Positions 27,308 through 35,730 of a DNA stretch of 50,905 nt are shown here, one piece after another. The notes below the pieces were generated by a model. The model was given only the letters and a program-made list of their open reading frames with translations. It had not been told where the DNA came from and ran no database searches. Origin of the DNA: Caballeronia arationis (GTDB lineage Bacteria > Pseudomonadota > Gammaproteobacteria > Burkholderiales > Burkholderiaceae); contig NZ_FCOG02000047.1 in NCBI RefSeq assembly GCF_001544975.2, positions 1-50,905 on the forward strand, read 5' to 3'. The translations under genes were made by a program, and so were the position numbers. Each line of letters starts with the position of its first letter. The first letter of the stretch is position 1.

Positions 27308-28072
27308 ATGCGAATCGCCATTATCGACCCGGACGAACAGCACGCCGACCTGATCGGTGCGGCTTTGTCGGCCGACGGCCACTTTTGCCGTTTCTTCCAC
27401 AGCCCGCTCGTATTCCTGACGCGGCTCAAACGCGAAACGTATGATCTGCTGATTTCGGCGGTCGCCACGCGCGACATGAGCGGCGCCGAGATCATCGCGC
27501 GGGTGCGCGCTTTCGTGGCGCACCTCCCGGTCATCCTGATGGCGGCGAAGCCGGGCGAGGCGGATATCGTCGATTGCCTGCGCGCCGGCGCTGACGATTG
27601 CGTCGCGAAACCGGTGCGGTGCGCCGAACTGGCCGCTCGCATCGACGCAGTCACGCGCCGCAATACCGTGCGGCCGAGCACACCGGAGCGTTTCGGCGGC
27701 TATCTCTTCAACGTGTCGGAACTGAGCGTGTGTTTCGGCGGCGAGCGCGCGATGCTCACGCCGAAGGAATACCGGTTCGCGCATCTGCTGTTTTCGAACC
27801 TCGGCCGGCCGATCTCACGCGGCCATATCCTGGAGATCGTCTGGACACGCGGCAGCGACATTCAGTCGCGCACGCTCGACACCCACGCCTGCCGCCTGCG
27901 CGCGAAGCTGAAGCTGCGCCCGGAACACAGATACCGGCTGACGCCGCTCTACGCCTACGGCTACCAGCTGGATCGCGTCGAGCCCGCCAACTTGCTGGCG
28001 CCGGAGCTGTCGGCGCGTCCTGCGCCAGGGCTTATGACACCTATAAATGAACAAATCCGGGAAACGCTATAA
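27308..28072 (+). CDS. OmpR-type response regulator with degenerate receiver
   Basis: A 254-residue protein with a receiver domain (1-115) and an OmpR/PhoB winged-helix domain (about 135-230, LTPKEYRFAHLLF, SRTLDTHACRLRAKL). The receiver keeps D7, D9 and K101. However, the phospho-acceptor position at the end of strand 3 is alanine (A51 in YDLLISAVATRDMSG), and the switch Ser/Thr of strand 4 is also alanine (VILMAAKPG). It should not be phosphorylated normally. No histidine kinase is adjacent. The start is set at MRIAIIDPD; an in-frame ATG at 27239 behind AAGGGGG would add 23 residues. It lies 40 bp upstream of hemA. Confidence 0.85.
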   Translation: MRIAIIDPDEQHADLIGAALSADGHFCRFFHSPLVFLTRLKRETYDLLISAVATRDMSGAEIIARVRAFVAHLPVILMAAKPGEADIVDCLRAGADDCVAKPVRCAELAARIDAVTRRNTVRPSTPERFGGYLFNVSELSVCFGGERAMLTPKEYRFAHLLFSNLGRPISRGHILEIVWTRGSDIQSRTLDTHACRLRAKLKLRPEHRYRLTPLYAYGYQLDRVEPANLLAPELSARPAPGLMTPINEQIRETL

Positions 28073-28111
28073 TATTGGGCTATCTCCAAGGCCATCAGAT
28101 TAGGCCCAATA
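28068..28111 (+). promoter_or_regulatory. hemA -10 box and leader stem-loop
   Basis: A TATAAT box (28068-28073) overlaps the response-regulator stop codon. Directly after it, TATTGGGCT (28073-28081) can pair with GGCCCAATA (28103-28111), nine pairs including one G-T. The stem ends one base before the hemA ATG at 28113. The loop holds AAGG, the only purine-rich candidate ribosome site. No -35 consensus was found. Confidence 0.45.
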
Positions 28112-28112
28112 C

Positions 28113-29435
28113 ATGCAGCTCCTCACGATCGGAATCAATCACCACACTGCGCCAGTCGCCCTGCGCGAACGCGTGGCGTTTCCGCTCGAACAGATCAAAC
28201 CGGCGCTCGGCGCCCTGAAGGAGATCTGGCTGGGACCGCGCGCGAAGGGATCGCCCGAGGCGGCCATCCTCTCGACGTGCAACCGCACGGAGCTGTACTG
28301 CGCCACCAACGACCAGGCCGCCCGCGACGCGGCGGTTCACTGGCTGTCGAAATATCACAATCTTCCCGTTTCCGAACTCGCGCCGCACGTCTACGCGCTG
28401 CCGCAGTCGGAAGCCGTGCGGCACGCGTTTCGCGTGGCGTCGGGCCTCGATTCGATGGTGCTCGGCGAAACGCAGATCGTCGGCCAGATGAAGGACGCCG
28501 TGCGCACCGCGTCGGAAGCCGGCGCGCTCGGCACGTATCTGAACCAGTTGTTCCAGCGAACTTTCGCGGTCGCAAAGGAAGTGCGCACGACCACCGAAAT
28601 CGGGGCGCAATCGGTTTCGATGGCCGCGGCCGCCGTGCGACTCGCACAGCGCATCTTCGAGAACATTTCCAGCCAGCGCGTGCTGTTCATCGGCGCGGGA
28701 GAGATGATCGAACTTTGCGCGACGCACTTCGCCGCGCAGAATCCGCGTGAACTGGTGGTCGCGAACCGCACCGCCGAGCGCGGCGAAAAGCTCGCGGGCC
28801 GCTATAACGGCCGTGCGATTCCCCTCGCCGACCTGCCCGCGCGGATGCACGAGTTCGACATCATCGTGTCTTGCACGGCGTCGACGCTGCCGATCATCGG
28901 CCTGGGCGCGGTCGAGCGCGCCGTCCGCGCCCGCCGCCATCGCCCGATTTTCATGGTCGATCTGGCCGTTCCGCGTGATATCGAACCCGAAGTCGGTCAG
29001 CTGAACGACGTGTTCCTTTACACCGTCGACGATCTCGGCGCGATCGTTCGCGAAGGCAACGCGTCGCGTCAGGCTGCGGTCGCGCAGGCCGAGGCGATCA
29101 TCGAAACACGCGTGCAGAATTTCATGCAGTGGCTCGACGCGCGCAGCATCGTGCCGGTGATCCGCCACATGCACACGCAAGCCGACTCGCTTCGCCGCGC
29201 CGAAGTCGAACGCGCGCGCAAGATGCTCGCGCGCGGCGACGATCCCGCGGCGGTGCTCGAAGCGCTGTCGCAGTCGCTTACCAACAAGCTGATTCACGGC
29301 CCGACGCACGCGCTGAACCGCGCGAGCCGCGAAGACCGCGACCAACTCATCGACCTGATGGGCGGCTTCTACAAGCACGGCGGCACGCTTCCCGATCCAT
29401 CCGGCTCCGGTTCTTCGGGCAACTCCGGCCTTTAG
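28113..29435 (+). CDS. hemA: Glutamyl-tRNA reductase
   Basis: A 440-residue enzyme that reduces glutamyl-tRNA to glutamate-1-semialdehyde, the first step of C5-pathway haem synthesis. The nucleophilic cysteine is C56 in STCNRTELY. The NADPH-binding domain has FIGAGEMIELC, and the C-terminal dimerisation domain is complete. The ATG sits at the foot of a leader stem-loop and has no good Shine-Dalgarno sequence. It is followed by prfA (99 bp) and prmC, the conserved hemA-prfA-prmC order. Confidence 0.96.
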   Translation: MQLLTIGINHHTAPVALRERVAFPLEQIKPALGALKEIWLGPRAKGSPEAAILSTCNRTELYCATNDQAARDAAVHWLSKYHNLPVSELAPHVYALPQSEAVRHAFRVASGLDSMVLGETQIVGQMKDAVRTASEAGALGTYLNQLFQRTFAVAKEVRTTTEIGAQSVSMAAAAVRLAQRIFENISSQRVLFIGAGEMIELCATHFAAQNPRELVVANRTAERGEKLAGRYNGRAIPLADLPARMHEFDIIVSCTASTLPIIGLGAVERAVRARRHRPIFMVDLAVPRDIEPEVGQLNDVFLYTVDDLGAIVREGNASRQAAVAQAEAIIETRVQNFMQWLDARSIVPVIRHMHTQADSLRRAEVERARKMLARGDDPAAVLEALSQSLTNKLIHGPTHALNRASREDRDQLIDLMGGFYKHGGTLPDPSGSGSSGNSGL

Positions 29436-29534
29436 CGCCCTTTTCCCTGCATTTTCCTGTTGCTCCGTGGCTCTCACGCGCGGACGCTTCCTTTCCAGCA
29501 TCATTTCAGCGGAGCCCCGCTCCACTCCCGCCCG

Positions 29535-30617
29535 ATGAAAACGAGCATGCAAAGCAAGCTCGACCAGCTCGCAAGACGGCTGGCCGATCTCAATGGTCTG
29601 TTGAGCCACGAGGACGCGACGTCCGACATGGATCAGTATCGCAAGCTCACGCGCGAGCACGCGGAGATCGGTCCGATTGTCGAGCAATACGGGCTCTGGC
29701 GTCAGGCGCTCAGCGACGAAGCGACCGCGCATGAACTGCTCGCCGATCCGTCGATGCGCGATTTCGCTGAAGATGAAATCGGCGAAGCGCGTTCGCGGAT
29801 GACGCAAATCGAAAGCGATCTGCAGACGATGCTGCTGCCGAAAGACCCGAACGACGAGCGCAACATCTTCATCGAAATCCGCGCGGGCACGGGCGGCGAC
29901 GAGTCCGCGCTGTTCGCGGGCGACCTGCTGCGCATGTATCTGCGCTATGCGGAGCGCAACCGCTGGTCGGTCGAGACGATGTCGGAAAGCGAATCCGATC
30001 TCGGCGGCTACAAGGAAGTGATCGTGCGGATCGCGGGCCAGGGCGCGTATTCGCGGCTCAAGTTCGAATCGGGCGGACACCGCGTGCAGCGCGTGCCGGC
30101 GACCGAAACGCAAGGGCGCATCCACACGTCGGCGTGCACGGTCGCGGTCATGCCGGAAGCCGATGAAATCAGCGAAGTCGTGATCAATCCGGCCGACCTG
30201 CGCATCGACACGTTCCGCGCGTCCGGAGCGGGCGGCCAGCACATCAACAAGACCGATTCGGCCGTGCGCGTGACACACCTGCCGACGGGGATCGTCGTCG
30301 AATGTCAGGACGACCGCTCGCAGCACAAGAACAAGGATCGCGCGCTGAAGGTGCTCGCCGCGCGAATCATGGACAAACAGGCTCACGAGCAGCACGCGAA
30401 GGAAGCCGCGACGCGCAAGAGCCTGATCGGCTCGGGCGACCGCTCGGAGCGGATTCGCACCTACAACTTCCCGCAGGGGCGGATGACCGATCACCGGATC
30501 AACCTGACGCTCTACAAGCTCGACGCGATCATGGACGGCGATCTCGACGAACTGATCGGCGCGCTCGTGAGCGAACATCAGGCGGAATTGCTCGCGGCGC
30601 TGGGTGACGCCGAGTGA
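29535..30617 (+). CDS. prfA: Peptide chain release factor 1
   Basis: A 360-residue class-I release factor reading UAA and UAG. The codon-recognition tripeptide PAT lies in RVPATETQGRIHTSA, and the peptidyl-transferase GGQ in GAGGQHINK; the GGQ glutamine is the residue methylated by PrmC. The start MKTSMQSKLDQL gives the normal length; an in-frame ATG four codons later is also possible. The stop codon overlaps the prmC start, as expected for a substrate/modifier pair. Confidence 0.96.
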   Translation: MKTSMQSKLDQLARRLADLNGLLSHEDATSDMDQYRKLTREHAEIGPIVEQYGLWRQALSDEATAHELLADPSMRDFAEDEIGEARSRMTQIESDLQTMLLPKDPNDERNIFIEIRAGTGGDESALFAGDLLRMYLRYAERNRWSVETMSESESDLGGYKEVIVRIAGQGAYSRLKFESGGHRVQRVPATETQGRIHTSACTVAVMPEADEISEVVINPADLRIDTFRASGAGGQHINKTDSAVRVTHLPTGIVVECQDDRSQHKNKDRALKVLAARIMDKQAHEQHAKEAATRKSLIGSGDRSERIRTYNFPQGRMTDHRINLTLYKLDAIMDGDLDELIGALVSEHQAELLAALGDAE

Positions 30618-31450
30618 CGACAGTCGCCGAATTGCTGCGCGGCTCGCCGCTGCCGTCACTGGAAACGCGCGTGTTGCTCACGCACGTGCTCGGCTGGCGG
30701 CGCACGGAGCTCATCACGCGCGATTCCGAACCGCTCGATTCCGCCGCGGTCGAGCGCTACCGGGCGCTCGAAGCGCGCCGGGCTGACGGCGAGCCGATCG
30801 CGCAACTCGTGGGGGTGCGCGAGTTTTTCGGGCTCGAATTCGAGGTGACGCCGGACGTGTTGATCCCGCGTCCCGAAACTGAATTACTGGTCGAAACCGC
30901 GCTGGCGGCAATCGAGGCCATCGCCGCGCCGCGCGTGCTCGATCTCGGCACGGGCAGCGGCGCGATTGCCATCGCGATTGCGTCCGCGCGCGACGATGCG
31001 CACGTGCGGGCGGTGGACCGGTCGGAAGCGGCGCTGGGCGTTGCGGAGCGCAACGCGGTGAAGCTGCTCGATGCAGCGCGCGCGGGCGGCACGCTCACGT
31101 TCACGCAAAGCGACTGGACAGAGGCGCTCGATCCGTCGCTGCGCTTTCACGCGATCGTCAGCAACCCGCCCTATATCGCCGACGACGATCCGCATCTCCA
31201 TCAGGGCGACCTGCGTTTCGAGCCGCGCGGTGCGCTCACCGACGAAGCCGACGGCCTCTCTGCGATCCGCGCGATCGTTCAGGCCGCGCCGTTTCTTCTC
31301 GTGCCGAACGGCGCGCTCTGGCTCGAACACGGCTACGACCAGGCGGCCGAAGTCCGCGCGCTGCTGACCGCACGCGGCTTCACCGGCGTGCATTCGAAAA
31401 CCGACATCGCCGGCATCGAGCGCATCAGCGGCGGGATTTTTACGGCCTGA
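30614..31450 (+). CDS. prmC: Release-factor glutamine methyltransferase
   Basis: A 278-residue SAM-dependent methyltransferase that modifies the GGQ glutamine of release factors. The N-terminal helical domain is followed by the SAM loop VLDLGTGSGAIAIAIA and the catalytic NPPY in IVSNPPYIAD. The start is GTG, overlapping the prfA stop (GTGA), so translation is coupled. Length is normal. Confidence 0.94.
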   Translation: MTTVAELLRGSPLPSLETRVLLTHVLGWRRTELITRDSEPLDSAAVERYRALEARRADGEPIAQLVGVREFFGLEFEVTPDVLIPRPETELLVETALAAIEAIAAPRVLDLGTGSGAIAIAIASARDDAHVRAVDRSEAALGVAERNAVKLLDAARAGGTLTFTQSDWTEALDPSLRFHAIVSNPPYIADDDPHLHQGDLRFEPRGALTDEADGLSAIRAIVQAAPFLLVPNGALWLEHGYDQAAEVRALLTARGFTGVHSKTDIAGIERISGGIFTA

Positions 31451-31559
31451 AGCAGGGTCGGCCGTCTCAACCCGTGTGAACGAAATCCGCTATCATTTCA
31501 ATCTAATTCCGCAGATTCGCACGATAAACCCTCAGTACAAAACGTCCCGCAGGAACGCC

Positions 31560-31871
31560 ATGGAAACGCAAGAACGCATCAAGCAGATCGTCGATCAAAA
31601 CCCGGTCGTCCTTTTCATGAAAGGCACGGCGCAGTTTCCGATGTGCGGCTTCTCCGGCCGCGCGATTCAGGTGCTAAAAGCATGTGGCGTCGACAACATC
31701 ACGACCGTCAACGTGCTCGATGACGAAGGCATCCGCCAGGGCATCAAGGAATTCTCGAACTGGCCGACCATTCCGCAGCTCTACGTGAACGGCGAGTTCA
31801 TCGGCGGCTCGGACATCATGATGGAGATGTATCAGTCGGGCGAATTGCAGCAACTGTTCGCCGCCGCCTGA
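31560..31871 (+). CDS. grxD: Monothiol glutaredoxin Grx4
   Basis: A 103-residue CGFS-type glutaredoxin (C29 in FPMCGFSGRA) that binds and delivers [2Fe-2S] clusters. KGTAQFP and WPTIPQLYVNGEFIGGSDI, the glutathione-binding segments, are intact. The ATG is preceded by CAGGAA; a longer open frame runs 28 codons upstream without family similarity. It sits between prmC and ubiX, separated from prmC by a 109-bp gap that may hold its own promoter (TATCAT near 31492). Confidence 0.93.
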   Translation: METQERIKQIVDQNPVVLFMKGTAQFPMCGFSGRAIQVLKACGVDNITTVNVLDDEGIRQGIKEFSNWPTIPQLYVNGEFIGGSDIMMEMYQSGELQQLFAAA

Positions 31872-31884
31872 GTCTCGCTCCCCA

Positions 31885-32484
31885 GTGAACGCGCCCGCTG
31901 CCGTGCCGCGACGCCTGATCGTCGCCATTACCGGGGCAACGGGCGCCATCTACGGCATTCGTACGCTCGAGACGCTCCGGCGTCTCGGTTCGGTTGAAAC
32001 GCACCTGCTCGTTTCGACGGCCGGCTGGCTCAACATCCAGCACGAACTGCAACTCGACAAAGCCGAAGTCCACGCGCTCGCCGATGTCGTGCACAGCGTT
32101 CGCGACGTCGGGGCGAGTATCGCGTCGGGCTCGTTCTCGACCGACGGAATGATCGTCGCGCCGTGCTCGATGAAGACGCTCGCCAGCATCGCGCACGGCC
32201 TGTCGGACAATCTCATCACCCGCGCCGCCGACGTCGTCCTTAAGGAGCGTCGGCGACTGGTGCTGCTCGTGCGCGAAACGCCGTTCAACCTCGCGCATTT
32301 GCGCAACATGACCGCGGTCACGGAAATGGGCGGCGTCATTTTCCCGCCGCTGCCAGCGTTCTATCATCGGCCGCAATCGATCGACGAAATGGTCGATCAC
32401 ACCGTGGAGCGGGTCATCGACATGTTCGCGCTGCGGGCGCCGCTTTCCGCTGCGTGGCGCGGCATGCGTGGCGAGACGGATTGA
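31885..32484 (+). CDS. ubiX: Flavin prenyltransferase UbiX
   Basis: A 199-residue enzyme that makes prenylated FMN, the cofactor of the decarboxylase UbiD in ubiquinone synthesis. The FMN-binding start RRLIVAITGATGAIYGIR, the SGSFSTDGMIVAPCSMKTLA segment and the RETPFNLAHLRNM segment are diagnostic. Translation begins at GTG 13 bases after grxD; no other start would keep the first beta strand. UbiD is not in this window. It is followed by a candidate terminator. Confidence 0.93.
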   Translation: MNAPAAVPRRLIVAITGATGAIYGIRTLETLRRLGSVETHLLVSTAGWLNIQHELQLDKAEVHALADVVHSVRDVGASIASGSFSTDGMIVAPCSMKTLASIAHGLSDNLITRAADVVLKERRRLVLLVRETPFNLAHLRNMTAVTEMGGVIFPPLPAFYHRPQSIDEMVDHTVERVIDMFALRAPLSAAWRGMRGETD

Positions 32485-32487
32485 TAA

Positions 32488-32514
32488 CAGCGGCGACACA
32501 ATTCGTTGCCGCTG
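32488..32514 (+). terminator. Candidate terminator after ubiX
   Basis: CAGCGGCGAC (32488-32497) pairs with GTTGCCGCTG (32505-32514), ten pairs including one G-T, with a seven-base loop. Only a short T-run follows (CCGCCGTTTATC), so efficiency is uncertain. It would close the hemA-prfA-prmC-grxD-ubiX unit. Confidence 0.5.
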
Positions 32515-32578
32515 CCGCCGTTTATCTACTCTCAAGCAAAGCCTATATTGATAGCAATCCCTTTTGAGGTTTGCTGCA

Positions 32579-33364
32579 ATGGCCCGACTTCCTAGCGTTT
32601 TCATCTCCCACGGCGCACCGACGCTGCCGATCGATCCATCGATGCCGTCCGCCGAGTTCGCTACGCTCGCCGACAGACTGCCGCGCCCGCGCGCGATTTT
32701 GATGCTGTCGGCGCATTGGGGCACGATGCAGCCGTTGGCGAGCATCGCAACTCGCCCCGAGACCATCCATGACTTTTACGGCTTTCCGCCCGCGCTGTAC
32801 GAACTGCGCTATCCGGCGCCGGGCGCGCCTGAACTGGGCGCGCGCGCGGCCGAGCTGCTCAACGCGAACGGCGTTCCCGCCGCGACTGCGGACCACGGAC
32901 TCGACCACGGCGCCTGGGTGCCGCTCCTTCTGATGTTCCCGGAAGCCGACGTGCCCGTCGCGCAGTTGTCGATCCAGCCGCGCCTCGACGCCGCGCATCA
33001 CTATCGCGTCGGCCGGGCGCTGCGTGCATTGCGCGACGAGGGCGTGATGATCGTCGGATCGGGACAGATCACGCATAACCTGCGCGCGGCCGACTTCGGC
33101 GCGCGCCCGGAGGACGCGGACCCGCGCGTGACCGAATTCACCGACTGGTTCGAGGCACGTCTAGCGGAACGCGACATCGACGCGCTCCTCGATTACCGGC
33201 GTCGCGCGCCGCACGCGGTGCTCATGCATCCGACGGACGAGCATCTGCTGCCCGTTTTCAGCGCGCTCGGCGCGGCAAGCGACGATTTCTCCCTCGGTAT
33301 CCAGTCGCTCGGCACGTTCCAGAAGACGCTCGCGATGACGAATTACGTGTTCGGCGACGCTTGA
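32579..33364 (+). CDS. LigB-family extradiol dioxygenase, YgiD-like
   Basis: A 261-residue class-III extradiol ring-cleavage dioxygenase of the 4,5-DOPA dioxygenase/YgiD type. Metal-ligand histidines are likely H11 (ISHGAPTL), H46 (SAHWGT) and those in DHGLDHGAWVPL. The GSGQITHNLR segment near the middle is also conserved. The start is the ATG with GAGG nine bases upstream; a TTG five codons earlier is less likely. The substrate is probably a catechol, but the physiological one is unknown. Confidence 0.86.
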   Translation: MARLPSVFISHGAPTLPIDPSMPSAEFATLADRLPRPRAILMLSAHWGTMQPLASIATRPETIHDFYGFPPALYELRYPAPGAPELGARAAELLNANGVPAATADHGLDHGAWVPLLLMFPEADVPVAQLSIQPRLDAAHHYRVGRALRALRDEGVMIVGSGQITHNLRAADFGARPEDADPRVTEFTDWFEARLAERDIDALLDYRRRAPHAVLMHPTDEHLLPVFSALGAASDDFSLGIQSLGTFQKTLAMTNYVFGDA

Positions 33365-33391
33365 ACCGGCCTCGCAGAGCCGCGTAAACGA

Positions 33392-33417
33392 AAGAAACCC
33401 GCTCAGGCGGGTTTCTT
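33392..33417. terminator. Bidirectional terminator, LigB gene and permease
   Basis: AAGAAACCCGC (33392-33402) pairs perfectly with GCGGGTTTCTT (33407-33417) around TCAG. The 11-bp stem has T-rich flanks on both strands and lies between two convergent genes. Confidence 0.88.
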
Positions 33418-33438
33418 CTTTAAGGCGCGCTCGATGCT

Positions 33439-35017
33439 TCAAGCGCCGACTTCGTGAAGAATGTCGTCGCGGCTTTCGCGTTCGCCGAGATAGTCGCTGC
33501 GATAGCCCGTGTGCACGCCCCAGTAGTAAAAGACCAGCGCGAGCACCGCGACCGCCGCCATGTCCCAGCCATAGGGCAGCAGTCCGCGTCCGCCGAACTC
33601 CTTGCTGCCGATCAGCGAGATCGCCGCCATCGTCGGCAGATATGCGATCAACCACCACGCCGCCTTCAGGCCATGGCCCCAGCCGTCGAAACCGATCTTG
33701 CCCTGAAAGTAGAAATACACCGGCAACGCGACGACCATCAGGAGAATGATTTCGCCCGTCAGCGGCCACTTGGCCCAATACAGCACGAGCGACGCGCACA
33801 CGAACGCGAACGGCGCGATCAGGCTCATGCCGGGGATCTTCAGCGGCCGGTCGAGGTCCGTTGCGCAACGGCGCAGCGCCATCAGGCTCACCGGACCAGT
33901 CAGGTAGGAAATCACCGTCGCGACCGAAATCACTGCCGCGAGCGAACTCCAGCCGCGGAAAAAGAACAGGAACACGAAGGCAACGCCGAGGTTGAACCAC
34001 ATCGCCGGGCGCGGCACGCCGTAGAACGGATGCACGATGCCGAAGACTTTAGGCATCGTGTTGTTGCGCTGCATCGCATAGATCATACGCGTGGTGGTCG
34101 CCATGTAGGTCGTGCCGGTGCCGCTCGGGCTGACGAACGCGTCGATGTAGAGCAGGATCGCGAGCCAGTTGAGGTTCAGCGCGAGCGCGAGCTCGGCGAA
34201 CGGCGACGCGAAATTGAAATGGTGCCAGCCCTGCGCCACGCCGGCCGGCGACACCGCGCCGATATATGCCACCTGCAGCAGCACATAGATCACGAGCGCG
34301 AGCAGGATCGAGCCAATGATCGCAAACGGCACGCTTCTGGTCGGATTGCGCGCCTCGCCTGCCAGATTCACGGGGCTCTGAAAGCCGTTGAAACTGAATA
34401 CGATGCCGCTCGTCGCGACCGCCGTCAGCACCGACGACCATCCGAAGGGCGCGAACGTCGACGCCGTGCCGAAATTCTCCGAATGGAAGCCGGAGAACAT
34501 GAGACCTGCGATCTTCGCGCCGGGAATGAGGAACTTGAAGACGGTAATCGCCGAATTGGCGCGAGCGAAGACCCTGACGCCCCAGTAGTTCAGCAGGAAA
34601 TACACGATGACGAGCAGCGCCGACAGGATCAGCCCGAGCGTCGTCAGCGATCCGTTCACGAAGAGCGAATGAGCCCATTCATAGGGCCACGTGCTCTATA
34701 TTGAATGGACGCTTCGGCTTCGATCGGAATCACCGAGACAATCGCGATCCAGTTCGCCCACGCGCTGATGAATCCGACGAGTGCGCCGTGTGAATAGCGC
34801 GCATAGCGCACCATCCGCCGGATTCGGGAAACATCGCGCCAAGCTCGGCGTAGGTCAGCGCAATCGCCAGAATGACCACGGCGCCGATCACCCACGCGAC
34901 GATCGCTGCCGGCGGCACGCCAGGCGCCGAAAAGCCAGCCCGAGCCGATGATGGAACCGAGCCCGGTCAGCAGCAGCGCGCGATCGGGCCAATGTTCCGT
35001 TGAATAGAACTCGTCAC
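33439..35017 (-). pseudogene. APC-family amino-acid permease with frameshifted N-terminus
   Basis: The main part (33439-34659) is an intact 406-codon stretch with about ten membrane segments, of the APC superfamily (SPVNLAGEARNPTRSVPFA, SGTGTTYMATTTRMIYAMQR). The missing start is recognisable upstream in alternating frames. A GTG at 35017 behind GAGGAGA begins TSSIQRNIGPIA, then a shift at the CGCGCG tract (34976-34982) gives a stop at 34967. Frame is regained for LLLTGLGSIIGSGWLFGAW, lost near 34905-34930, near 34814 (after FPESGG), and again near 34698 (after EASIQY). Protein-level conservation between the breaks is good. This is either a very recent pseudogene or a patch of sequencing error. 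Confidence 0.8.
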
Positions 35018-35039
35018 TTGATTCTCCTCATCTCGTAAA

Positions 35040-35072
35040 GCTTTCGCCGGGTTTCGTTACCCGGCTGAAAGC
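35040..35072 (-). promoter_or_regulatory. Strong hairpin in the permease leader
   Basis: GCTTTC (35040-35045) pairs with GAAAGC (35067-35072), and GCCGGGT (35046-35052) with ACCCGGC (35059-35065), leaving one bulged base: 13 pairs with a six-base loop. Reading leftward it ends about 12 bases before the GAGGAGA ribosome site of the permease. No T-run follows on either strand, so a regulatory or stabilising role is more likely than termination. Confidence 0.45.
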
Positions 35073-35108
35073 CTCACCAGCCGGGCATCCGAAAGAAATC
35101 CGGCGACT

Positions 35109-35149
35109 GGTGCAACCCGTCAAAAGTCGCGTAGTTTAACGGTTGCACC
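35109..35149. promoter_or_regulatory. Nine-base inverted repeat between permease and cspA
   Basis: GGTGCAACC (35109-35117) and GGTTGCACC (35141-35149) are perfect inverted copies with centres 32 bp apart, about three helical turns. A smaller dyad CTGCA-CAA-TGCAG follows at 35149-35161. Placement fits an operator for the leftward permease or the rightward cspA. The remainder of the 441-bp gap holds the hairpin at 35040 and the cspA promoter; no gene is seen in it. Confidence 0.4.
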
Positions 35150-35285
35150 TGCACAATGCAGAGGAGAAACCCACTGAAACCGCAAAAAAAATGCGTGAGT
35201 GGATACAAAGTTGACCGAAAATGCAAGTTTCGTAAGCCGGCTCCCGCACAATCTCAAAAAAGCCCCTTCGTTGCGGTCGGATTTA

Positions 35286-35314
35286 TTGACCTTCCGATTG
35301 TTTCGCCGTATAAA
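35286..35314 (+). promoter_or_regulatory. cspA promoter
   Basis: TTGACC (35286-35291), a 17-bp spacer and TATAAA (35309-35314) form a near-consensus sigma-70 promoter. The predicted start, around 35321, leaves a leader of about 138 bases before the cspA ATG. Long structured leaders are usual for cold-shock genes. Confidence 0.7.
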
Positions 35315-35458
35315 GCTTCTTGCAGGATTTCAAGTGGCGAGTGAATTGGTCTTTCGTAGTTCGCCATCACGGTACTCCGGTTGGTCCCATTGCCCCTTCC
35401 TTGATTTTCATGCACACCCGGGCTTCGGCCTTATTCAACTTCTTCAGGAACAAGTAAC

Positions 35459-35662
35459 ATGGAAACCGGTACCGTCAAGTGGTTCAATGACGCAAAGGGC
35501 TTTGGATTCATCACGCCGGACGGCGGCGGCGAAGATCTGTTCGCGCATTTCTCGGAAATCCGCGTGGAAGGCTTCAAGACGCTTCAGGAAAACCAAAAGG
35601 TTACCTTCGAAGTGAAGACTGGCCCGAAGGGCAAGCAAGCTGCGAACATCAAGCCGGCCTAA
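35459..35662 (+). CDS. cspA: Cold-shock protein
   Basis: A 67-residue single cold-shock domain that binds single-stranded RNA and DNA. RNP1 is KGFGFITP (about 13-20) and RNP2 is DLFAHFSEI (about 26-34); METGTVKWFNDAKG is the standard start. CAGGAAC lies upstream at normal distance. It has its own near-consensus promoter, a long leader and a strong terminator, so it is monocistronic. Whether it is cold-induced or constitutive cannot be told from the protein. Confidence 0.95.
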   Translation: METGTVKWFNDAKGFGFITPDGGGEDLFAHFSEIRVEGFKTLQENQKVTFEVKTGPKGKQAANIKPA

Positions 35663-35691
35663 GCCTGCTGGATTCGCCCAGATTGCGTAAG

Positions 35692-35718
35692 AAAAACCCC
35701 GCCTCGGCGGGGTTTTTT
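35692..35718. terminator. Bidirectional terminator after cspA
   Basis: AAAAACCCCGC (35692-35702) pairs with GCGGGGTTTTT (35707-35717) around CTCG, an 11-bp perfect stem with T-runs on both strands. Confidence 0.92.
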
Positions 35719-35730
35719 ATTTTGTGGCGC

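Noticed and set aside
28095..30659. Long leftward open frame (over 850 codons) across hemA and prfA
   Set aside because: It is the shadow of high-GC coding sequence on the other strand; its translation is Arg/His/Asp-rich without domains, and hemA/prfA are unmistakable.
35156..35344. 62-codon rightward frame upstream of cspA
   Set aside because: Low-complexity Lys/Pro/Ser content; it overlaps the near-consensus cspA promoter and has no supported start.
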